In this document: positions 1-5,078 of the stretch, in pieces | Numbering within the stretch: position 1 is the stretch's first letter | Layout of the letters: each line of letters begins with the position of its first letter | Assembly (NCBI GenBank): GCA_937894165.1 | Contig: CALCSX010000272.1 | Span: forward strand, 1 to 7,812 | Length of the DNA: 7,812 nucleotides | DNA from: an uncultured Saprospiraceae bacterium | GTDB lineage: Bacteria > Bacteroidota > Bacteroidia > Chitinophagales > Saprospiraceae | Reading direction: 5' to 3' | Made by a program: the position numbers and the translations under genes | Notes under the pieces: generated by a model | Seen by the model: only the letters and a program-made list of their open reading frames with translations | What the model was told of the DNA's origin: nothing | Databases searched by the model: none

Positions 1-235
1 GCAAATCATCAATTTCCGCCGACCAGGTGGGGTAACTATTGGGCTCCAGTTTAACCGCTTCCGCCGTGTTCCAGTTTCCCAGCTCGGCGATGTTACCTGT
101 CACATAAACATTCTGCCCCCATACGGTATCACCGTTGGCACAACTAAAGTTTACGCCCGCGGTGGGTGATTGCCGCATTAATACTACCGCACCGTAAGCG
201 GGCAAACATTGGAATGAAAACTTTCCGCCATGCAT
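1..235 (-). pseudogene. Alpha-amylase C-terminal domain plus CBM20 starch-binding module, 5'-truncated remnant, runs off left edge
   Basis: Reading right to left from an ATG at 235, the frame gives MHGGKFSFQCLPAYGAVVL, which looks like the last strand of an alpha-amylase C-terminal beta domain. It runs directly into a CBM20-type starch-binding module, recognisable from VWGQNVYVTGNIAELGNWN and then a YPTW motif. CBM20 modules bind granular starch and are usually appended to secreted amylases. The catalytic barrel and signal peptide, which should lie upstream at higher coordinates, are absent: the frame is closed by a TAA at 257-259 and the DNA beyond it is AT-rich with no amylase similarity in any frame. 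This suggests the gene lost its 5' part. A purine-rich GGAGGGGG lies just before the ATG, so a short expressed CBM20 protein cannot be excluded. The 3' end is outside the window. The domain calls are by eye and fairly secure; the pseudogene call is inference. Confidence 0.6.
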
Positions 236-273
236 GGTCCACCCCCTCCACCGGTTTTACGGACGATAATAGC

Positions 274-325
274 AAATGCAAAATAAATGCAAAAAGCGTA
301 GATGTTTTGAATACGTATGCAAAAA
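274..325. repeat. Iterated ATGCAAAA units
   Basis: AAATGCAAAA occurs exactly at 274-283 and 285-294, 11 bases apart, which is about one helical turn. A third ATGCAAAAA follows at 317-325. The spacing of the first two would suit a protein binding one face of the helix, but the DNA is AT-rich and chance is a real alternative. No function is assigned. Confidence 0.3.
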
Positions 326-540
326 TGTAATCTATAAAGGTAATTATACCCTGGATGTTTTGATTTGGACAAGATGTGGTGTGAGAAATGACTACTCTAA
401 TAATCGCAAAAACATTCCACAGCTCTAGTTGAGTATCAGTATGATTTATGCAATTACATCTACTTTCTTGTACTCTAAATCGGCCAACTCCAAACCTCCC
501 AGGTATAATACCATATAATATAAGATTTACGTTGATATGT

Positions 541-556
541 TTTAGTTTATACTAAA
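541..556 (-). terminator. Possible hairpin just downstream of precursor 1
   Basis: Six bases past the precursor 1 stop there is a perfect 6-bp stem with a 4-base loop (TTTAGT, TTAT, ACTAAA on the plus strand). With one bulged base the stem can be extended on the minus-strand transcript. It is AT-only apart from one G:C pair, and no run of U follows, so it is a weak candidate for the 3' end of the precursor transcript rather than a convincing intrinsic terminator. Confidence 0.25.
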
Positions 557-562
557 CATTTG

Positions 563-802
563 CTAATATCCTGCACTTTCACAACTAATGCTTATTTGAT
601 CACAAGTAGATGATGGTGGATGAATAACGGCATCGGCACAAAAACAATCTGACGACCCGTCTGCATTAATGCACAAATAAGGCAATTGAGATTCGGGACA
701 ACCAAATTGACCTCCATATCCTCCGATCAAATTTTTCATTTGTTCGCGGCTTAAAATGTTTTCTTTTAGAAAACTCAAATTTTTGAACTTTTTTTCTTTC
801 AT
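563..802 (-). CDS. GG-leader cysteine-rich peptide precursor 1
   Basis: A 79-residue precursor of the Bacteroidetes double-glycine natural-product type. Residues 1-28 form a leader rich in Lys with the pattern LKENILSREQMKNLIGG, ending in the GG at 27-28 where a C39 peptidase would cut. The predicted mature peptide is 51 residues, starts YGGQFG and holds six cysteines (35, 44, 53, 55, 67, 74), enough for three disulfides; the last residue is Tyr79. A second GG at 30-31 gives an alternative cut. The leader aligns with that of the precursor at 3927-4112, with GG at the same positions and the same YG after it. The start ATG at 802 is preceded by A-rich sequence, no Shine-Dalgarno. It is the last gene of the minus-strand run and is separated from the VKOR fusion by 185 bp with several hairpins. 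Mature function (bacteriocin, signal or other) is unknown. Confidence 0.85.
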   Translation of the reverse strand: MKEKKFKNLSFLKENILSREQMKNLIGGYGGQFGCPESQLPYLCINADGSSDCFCADAVIHPPSSTCDQISISCESAGY

Positions 803-987
803 TTTTATTTTGTTTAAAACACTAAAACCTAGTTTTGTGAAATTACATCTCCTCTATTTATTAGGGTTCGGAGAATATCCCTGTAAAAGCTCTTACAACC
901 CCTAAGGTAAGACCAATCGGTGCCAAAAAATGGCAGTCGATCTAAAATACCCCAAAAAAGCAATTTTTCATATTCGACCCTCAAATT
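803..987 (-). promoter_or_regulatory. Hairpin-rich spacer upstream of precursor 1
   Basis: This 185-bp spacer separates the VKOR fusion stop from the precursor 1 start and holds three predicted hairpins. At 820-839 an 8-bp stem (one bulge, 3-base loop) sits about 17 bases before the start codon. At 861-905 TTAGGGTT pairs with AACCCCTAA (one bulged C), enclosing a near-palindrome TGTAAAAGCTCTTACA at 882-897. At 921-935 TGCCA and TGGCA flank five A. None is followed by a U-run on the minus strand, so I do not call a terminator. The length and structure suggest that precursor 1 has its own promoter or a structured 5' leader, but I found no clear Bacteroidetes TAnnTTTG promoter box here. Confidence 0.35.
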
Positions 988-2649
988 TCAGGTTTGAAAT
1001 AATAAGTATTTGAGATCATCTACATAATATCCATCCGGTAATCGGTAACCGTTGATAAAAAAAGTAGGTGTATGAGTAATACCGGCCTCATTACACCATC
1101 TATGCAAACCATCTTTATTTAGCTCCATCAGATCACTTTCATTAACAGGATATTCTTTGGCAAATGCCGCATAATCTTTTGCTCCCCATAAATACCAATC
1201 ATGCAAGGCTTCTTTAATTTTCTGACCATCTTCCGGGTCAAAACTCAAGAAGTGTCTTACTGGTAATAAAGCGGGATCATGAGGATTAGATGAGAGCGTA
1301 AAAACAATTCTTACGTTCAAATTTTCAACTTTCTCCAATAATTCCTCGAGGTGTGGTTGAACTTCGGCACACGCGCTACAATATGGATTGCAAACCTGTA
1401 TTAGGCAGATATCAGACTTTGATTCATCCTTCATTTTGCTTTGAAGTAAAATACTCAAATCAGCCGGGATTTCAGGCATTTTCGTCCTACTTTTTAATAA
1501 TCCGTGAAATACTTCAGGGTTATATTTCAATCGCTTCAATGGCTTAATTTCGGATTCAGTTTCCTTTAATTGAATCAGTCGGGGTTTGAGAAAATACCAG
1601 ATAAGGATAGGAAAGGTAAATGCAAAAGCAAACTCGACTATTGTGGCGAAATCAATTTGATTAAAATAGGCAAAATGGTTTGAAAAGCCGGCAATGCCAT
1701 AGGATGTTAGTTCCAGCAGTACTACGACAAGCACCGTCAGACACAACGTACACCACTGCCTTACAACACGCCATTGGTAATATAATGAAAAGAAAATATA
1801 GGGCACACATAGCAGACTGAGCAATGCTAAAATACCGAATACAGCACTATGGCCTGTGAAACTAAATATTATAATTAATAGCCAGCCTCCCATGAAATAA
1901 AAGAACCCTGCTTCACTCCAGCTCAATCCAGGGAAAAGGTGGGCTCCCTTCGATTGCAAAACAGTCTGGCAATTACTTTTCTTTTTGCCTTCACCACAAA
2001 CTTTTTTTATTATAGAATTCGACTGATCTATTTCCGCCCATAAGAGGAATATCGATACAAGTAAGCCTGTATATTTTAGAAGTAACAAAAATGCCCAACT
2101 GAATTCTAAGGTGGCTATTTTCTCAAATTGCATAAATATCATTAGCATACCCAGTCCGGAAAAAATCAAACCAATACTAATAAATATAATAGGTAGGAGG
2201 GATTCTATTCTTTCTTTTTCAAGGATATTGTCATAATTCTTCTCTTTGTTATCGTTATCCGCCTCGGCCAACAAAACAATTCCGGACCACTCCTTCTGAA
2301 AATTATCTTCAGTCACGATCTCCCATTTATTTTTAGTATGGGAATATTTTACACTGTTTTCATCCACAGAAGTAATCAATCTAAATTGATCGCCCATGGA
2401 TGATTTGAAATGGGCAATAAATGGAGTAGGTAGTTCTGCTAATTTAGAATGCTCTACCTGAACTACCAGATTTGCAACATTCCACTGATGGAGTACATCG
2501 CTTACTGACAGTAAGCTTGGATAATCAGGATGGTATTGTAACGCATCATTAATTGTAGTGTCACTAATCTTGACTTTAAGTTGATCCAAAAATCGGATAG
2601 TCAAATTAACAATCGGGTCAAATGACGGGCTGAAAAGAGAGAATGTCAT
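988..2649 (-). CDS. C39-like / VKOR / DsbA-like thioredoxin fusion 1, disulfide-forming membrane protein
   Basis: A 553-residue fusion. Residues about 10-130 resemble the C39 peptidase fold (HPDYPSLLSVSDVLHQW at 40-56) but contain no cysteine, so the domain cannot be a peptidase. Residues about 151-353 hold six hydrophobic segments and a vitamin K epoxide reductase core: loop pair Cys218/Cys227 and active-site Cys300-T-L-Cys303 (RQWCTLC). Residues about 385-553 are a thioredoxin or DsbA-like domain with Cys424-S-A-Cys427 and the cis-proline loop THTPTFFING (Pro528). In known VKOR-thioredoxin fusions the thioredoxin part oxidises exported substrates and VKOR passes the electrons to quinone in the inner membrane. 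Lying between a TlpA lipoprotein and a six-cysteine precursor, it probably forms disulfides in these peptides (inference). The ATG at 2649 is chosen because the C39-like domain begins within about ten residues; no Shine-Dalgarno is visible. A paralogue lies at 5079-6602. Confidence 0.88.
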   Translation of the reverse strand: MTFSLFSPSFDPIVNLTIRFLDQLKVKISDTTINDALQYHPDYPSLLSVSDVLHQWNVANLVVQVEHSKLAELPTPFIAHFKSSMGDQFRLITSVDENSVKYSHTKNKWEIVTEDNFQKEWSGIVLLAEADNDNKEKNYDNILEKERIESLLPIIFISIGLIFSGLGMLMIFMQFEKIATLEFSWAFLLLLKYTGLLVSIFLLWAEIDQSNSIIKKVCGEGKKKSNCQTVLQSKGAHLFPGLSWSEAGFFYFMGGWLLIIIFSFTGHSAVFGILALLSLLCVPYIFFSLYYQWRVVRQWCTLCLTVLVVVLLELTSYGIAGFSNHFAYFNQIDFATIVEFAFAFTFPILIWYFLKPRLIQLKETESEIKPLKRLKYNPEVFHGLLKSRTKMPEIPADLSILLQSKMKDESKSDICLIQVCNPYCSACAEVQPHLEELLEKVENLNVRIVFTLSSNPHDPALLPVRHFLSFDPEDGQKIKEALHDWYLWGAKDYAAFAKEYPVNESDLMELNKDGLHRWCNEAGITHTPTFFINGYRLPDGYYVDDLKYLLFQT

Positions 2650-2777
2650 AATGAAAAGCGTATTTTATACCACGTGCTATTACATAACAGCCTAAAAAAA
2701 CAAAAATGTTTCTAATCTTGCATCGTACGAGAATCCCATTCTTATAGCGTCAGAGCTAATGGTGTTTGCTTAAATCC
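2650..2777. other. 128-bp spacer between TlpA lipoprotein and VKOR fusion 1
   Basis: No gene fits here. The only distinct element is an 8-base perfect palindrome TCGTACGA at 2723-2730. There is no U-run terminator after the lipoprotein stop and no clear promoter before the VKOR fusion, so co-transcription of the two genes remains possible. Confidence 0.35.
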
Positions 2778-3866
2778 TCAAAGGTTCTCACCCAAAAAAA
2801 TATCCAATTCCTCCATGGTAGGATTTTTCTTTATGATGGTTCCATCCCGGTCCAAGAGGAATGTTGTCGGGAAGTAATGTATATTGTATCGTTTTCCCAG
2901 GCTGCGATTTTCATCTAAATATTGGGGCCAAGTTAATCCCTGCTCATGAATAGTCCTTTTCCAACGGTTGATCTCTTCCGTTCGGTCTATGGAAATGCTC
3001 ACGATTTCGAATCCTCTTGCCTGATATTTATGGTGTATATCTTTAAGCTTTGGAAAGGTGGCCAGGCAAGGTTTACATCGTGCAAACCAAAAGTCAATCA
3101 ATGTATAATTGCCTGTGTGATGGGGTAATACTACTTCCTCCAAGATAGTATCTTTGATCGTCAAAGCAGGGAACTTCTGCCCCACAGCCATCTGACGCAT
3201 ATAAGTCAGATCCTCATCCAGTATTCTCCATGGATTTGAATTTTTTATCTCACTGGAAAACAATTTGAAAATCTGGTCCCTCACCTTTGAATATTCCCCT
3301 ACCCGAATTCGTTCAATTAGAAACCACAATGCCACATATGAATCGGGATAATGGGATACATAATCCAATAAGAGAGTGTCAAATACCGGTTTTTTATCAT
3401 AGTAAATTAATTGCCTCAGAGGTGCCCTACTACAATCAGGGGAATCCATTTTGTCGTAAAAATAAGGTAAAAATCGATCGTAGTATTCTTTGTTTACAAA
3501 GGAACCTGTAATTCTGCTGCACTCAAAGGAAGTATCCAACACGGCAGTTCGACTGCCATTATCAAAAAAATAGAATCCACCTCCGAATAACATTCCTGGA
3601 GGATCACTTTTAAAAACCGTCCTATACATTTGTGGATAAGATAGCTGTAGCGGCATCTCAAACTCCTGATTTCTGATTTCAGCAGATAAAATAGGTTCAG
3701 CAAAATATTTTTCATCAATGGTCCCCGTCACAAAAAATATGGAGTCTCCATCGCTGACCTTCTTCACTATTTTTCCCATTACTATTTGACCAGAAGAACA
3801 GGAAATAAATAAAAAAATTAAAAAAACAATAAAAACCGATATTTTAAACATATACATGTCTTTCAT
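2778..3866 (-). CDS. TlpA-like thioredoxin lipoprotein (CKPC)
   Basis: From the ATG at 3866 this is a 362-residue protein. Residues 1-23 form a lipoprotein signal: a hydrophobic stretch FKISVFIVFLIFLFISC with the acceptor Cys at 23, so the protein should be anchored in the envelope and face the periplasm. Residues about 28-225 are a poorly conserved N-terminal region of the kind often found before TlpA domains in Bacteroidetes (DUF4369-like, weak call). Residues about 230-362 are a TlpA/ResA-type thioredoxin with FWFARCKPC (Cys264-K-P-Cys267), the usual SISIDRTEE segment and the cis-Pro loop YFPTTFLLDRDG (Pro333). Such proteins generally reduce or transfer disulfides. I prefer this start because AAAAGGA lies 4 bases before it and the signal peptide follows; the open frame extends to a TTG at 3926, directly after the precursor stop. 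It is 60 bases downstream of precursor 2 and probably co-transcribed. Likely role: reduction or isomerisation of peptide disulfides. Confidence 0.85.
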   Translation of the reverse strand: MKDMYMFKISVFIVFLIFLFISCSSGQIVMGKIVKKVSDGDSIFFVTGTIDEKYFAEPILSAEIRNQEFEMPLQLSYPQMYRTVFKSDPPGMLFGGGFYFFDNGSRTAVLDTSFECSRITGSFVNKEYYDRFLPYFYDKMDSPDCSRAPLRQLIYYDKKPVFDTLLLDYVSHYPDSYVALWFLIERIRVGEYSKVRDQIFKLFSSEIKNSNPWRILDEDLTYMRQMAVGQKFPALTIKDTILEEVVLPHHTGNYTLIDFWFARCKPCLATFPKLKDIHHKYQARGFEIVSISIDRTEEINRWKRTIHEQGLTWPQYLDENRSLGKRYNIHYFPTTFLLDRDGTIIKKNPTMEELDIFLGENL

Positions 3867-3870
3867 GATA

Positions 3871-3877
3871 TCCTTTT
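3871..3877 (-). promoter_or_regulatory. Ribosome binding site deciding the lipoprotein start
   Basis: AAAAGGA on the minus strand sits four bases before the ATG at 3866. It is the clearest Shine-Dalgarno-like element in this gene run and supports this start over the upstream TTG at 3926 and the internal ATGs at 3857 and 3851. Confidence 0.45.
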
Positions 3878-3926
3878 TATCAAAACACTGGCTATGCTCA
3901 GAAAATATAAAATAATACAAATGCAA

Positions 3927-4112
3927 TTAGGCAATACAACAAGAGGAACAATACCAATCTTGACCTTTTTGTTCCATGTATCCCATTGAACAAATAGATG
4001 TTGATATCGTATCACAGGGATTACCGTACCCTCCGATAATCTGTTTCAATTGTTGCCGGGTTAAAATATTCTTGTCTTCTAATTTTAATGCCATAAAAAT
4101 CGACTTTTTCAT
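3927..4112 (-). CDS. GG-leader cysteine-rich peptide precursor 2
   Basis: A 61-residue precursor. Residues 1-28 are the leader (LEDKNILTRQQLKQIIGG), closely parallel to precursor 1: both have N-I-L-[ST]-R-x-Q-[ML]-K-x-[IL]-I-G-G-Y-G with the GG at 27-28. The predicted mature peptide is 33 residues, begins YGNPCD and carries five cysteines (33, 41, 55, 58, 59), ending in the dense motif WYCSSCCIA. Tyrosines are at 29, 45 and 54, the last with an Asp two residues before it. The odd cysteine count leaves one free for a dimer, a mixed disulfide or another modification. The ATG at 4112 faces the sulfotransferase start across 271 bp, so the two may share a control region, and the TlpA lipoprotein follows 60 bases downstream. 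Export and leader removal would need a C39 ABC exporter not seen here. Biological role unknown. Confidence 0.83.
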   Translation of the reverse strand: MKKSIFMALKLEDKNILTRQQLKQIIGGYGNPCDTISTSICSMGYMEQKGQDWYCSSCCIA

Positions 4113-4203
4113 GCTTGTACAATTTTTTGTTTGTTAAACTAATTTCTTTTCTCACGCTACAAGGTACAAATAATCACTGCCGTTTTATGTCAGTGGTAAC
4201 CGG

Positions 4204-4211
4204 TAATTTTG
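4204..4211 (+). promoter_or_regulatory. Possible Bacteroidetes -7 box for the sulfotransferase
   Basis: TAATTTTG matches the Bacteroidetes -7 consensus TAnnTTTG exactly. The matching -33 TTTG is not clear: only a TTTT lies roughly 20 bases upstream. If used, the transcript would have a leader of about 165 bases containing the palindrome at 4279-4295. Chance occurrence in AT-rich DNA is likely enough to keep this low. Confidence 0.22.
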
Positions 4212-4278
4212 TTGAATTCACTAGTTCAATATTTATTATGTAACAATCCTACCTCCTCGTCTATATAACATGTTTTTA

Positions 4279-4295
4279 TGACACTTTAAGTGTCA
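4279..4295. promoter_or_regulatory. Perfect 17-base palindrome, candidate operator
   Basis: TGACACTTTAAGTGTCA is an exact inverted repeat with 8-base arms around a single T. It lies 88 bases before the sulfotransferase start and 166 bases before the precursor 2 start. The form, two half-sites with no real loop, fits a dimeric DNA-binding protein better than an RNA hairpin. I do not recognise the regulator, and none is encoded in the window. Confidence 0.45.
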
Positions 4296-4383
4296 ATATA
4301 GATCCAAGCGTTGTTCGAATCCGGTAAAGTGCCACAAACCATATACCCAACAATATATCAAACATACTTGATCATCACCAATC

Positions 4384-5070
4384 ATGAAAATTCCATTCAA
4401 TCCTTTTATAGACAGGTCATTTCGGGGAAATTATTTTTGCCTCATACCCAATTCAAATTTGGCATTTGTTGTAATAAGTAAGATAGGCAATACATTTTTG
4501 AAAAAGGTAGCATTTTATTCTAAAACGGGAAAGTGGATACAATCTTCTCACGATACGCACGCATTGATTGGGTTCAATGAGTCATCGGAGTTTTTGATCC
4601 CAATTGATAAAATTTCAGATTACGTACAAGAACAGGGAAAACTTATAAAATTTGCAGTATGGCGTGATCCGGTGGAACGCTTAATATCTGTGTATAAATA
4701 TTTTTGCCTGGCAAAGACATACCGTCCTTATTTTCACGCTGTTGGATTATATGATGATACGTCATTTGAGTGGTTCATGAGGTTCGTGGAATTCGAATTG
4801 TCAAAAAAAGACCCACAACATCAAGACCCACATATACGGAGACAGTCGGACCACTATGAAATTAATGACCTTGATTACATAGTTCACATAGATGAGCTAT
4901 TCACTTTTTTAAAAACAAAACATATTGAATTTAAACATGAATATTCAAACAAGACATGTGTTGAATTCGATTTTGATTTTGAATTGTATGAATGTCAAAT
5001 TAAGGATTTATATTATGATGATTACCAATTGTCGGTTAATTGGAGAAGTACTGTGCAGAAATCTAAGTAA
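4384..5070 (+). CDS. Sulfotransferase, family 2 / carbohydrate sulfotransferase type
   Basis: A 228-residue, probably cytoplasmic protein with the marks of PAPS-dependent sulfotransferases. ISKIGNTFLK (31-40) fits the 5'-phosphosulfate loop, and FAVWRDPVERLISVYKYF (90-107) fits the 3'-phosphate motif, with Arg94 and Ser102 as the expected ligands. DPHIRRQSDHY (148-158) and DYIVHIDEL (164-172) match the later region of Sulfotransfer_2 proteins. No signal peptide or membrane segment is visible. The family moves sulfate from PAPS to a hydroxyl, usually of a sugar; some bacterial sulfotransferases act on tyrosine. Standing between a GG-leader precursor and a VKOR fusion, it might sulfate a peptide tyrosine or serine (inference only; a glycan or lipid acceptor is equally open). 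It is the only plus-strand gene, starts divergently from precursor 2 and ends 8 bases from the convergent VKOR fusion stop. It is quite AT-rich. No Shine-Dalgarno is seen before its ATG. Confidence 0.8.
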   Translation: MKIPFNPFIDRSFRGNYFCLIPNSNLAFVVISKIGNTFLKKVAFYSKTGKWIQSSHDTHALIGFNESSEFLIPIDKISDYVQEQGKLIKFAVWRDPVERLISVYKYFCLAKTYRPYFHAVGLYDDTSFEWFMRFVEFELSKKDPQHQDPHIRRQSDHYEINDLDYIVHIDELFTFLKTKHIEFKHEYSNKTCVEFDFDFELYECQIKDLYYDDYQLSVNWRSTVQKSK

Positions 5071-5078
5071 TTATTAGG

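Larger units (their letters stand above)
236..562. other. Gene-free AT-rich stretch between amylase remnant and precursor 1
   Basis: I see no convincing gene here on either strand. A minus-strand frame of 62 codons (184-372) crosses the boundary with the amylase remnant but has no recognisable protein pattern, is rich in aromatic residues and contains a run of five glycines from a G-rich tract, so I do not call it. The stretch holds iterated ATGCAAAA units near 274-325, a 10-base direct repeat (GATGTTTTGA at 301-310 and 354-363), a short palindrome GGTATAATACC at 502-512, and a hairpin at 541-556 just past the precursor stop. The drop in G+C begins near 260. Confidence 0.6.
4113..4383. promoter_or_regulatory. 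Divergent control region between precursor 2 and sulfotransferase
   Basis: No gene lies in these 271 bp. Both neighbours start outward from it, so promoters for both must be here or further upstream of each. It holds the 17-base palindrome at 4279-4295, a possible plus-strand promoter box at 4204-4211, an inverted CACTG/CAGTG pair (4175-4179 and 4191-4195) and a TTGTACAA palindrome at 4115-4122 next to the precursor start. A T-rich segment at 4126-4142 resembles the one at 809-825 upstream of precursor 1. Confidence 0.5.

Noticed and set aside
184..372. A 62-codon minus-strand frame with an ATG at 372
   Set aside because: It overlaps the amylase/CBM20 frame out of phase, crosses the composition break, has no recognisable pattern and gets its glycine run from a G-rich tract.
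985..1000. Hairpin ATTTCA/TGAAAT at the end of VKOR fusion 1 as a terminator
   Set aside because: It is AT-rich, overlaps the stop codon and coding end, and has no U-run after it.
2561..2571. Palindrome TAGTGTCACTA
   Set aside because: It lies inside the coding region of VKOR fusion 1 and is short enough to occur by chance.
2946..3718. Several open frames of 60-75 codons overlapping the TlpA lipoprotein gene
   Set aside because: They are shadows of a well-supported gene, with no family pattern of their own.
3867..3926. Upstream TTG start for the TlpA lipoprotein, directly after the precursor 2 stop
   Set aside because: It would place 20 residues with no signal character before the lipoprotein signal; the ATG at 3866 has a Shine-Dalgarno-like AAAAGGA.
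4311..4335. GTTCGAATCCGGT, which resembles a tRNA T-loop, followed by AGTGCCA
   Set aside because: The flanking five bases do not pair as a T-stem and no anticodon arm or acceptor stem can be drawn; probably chance, though an attachment-site remnant cannot be fully excluded.
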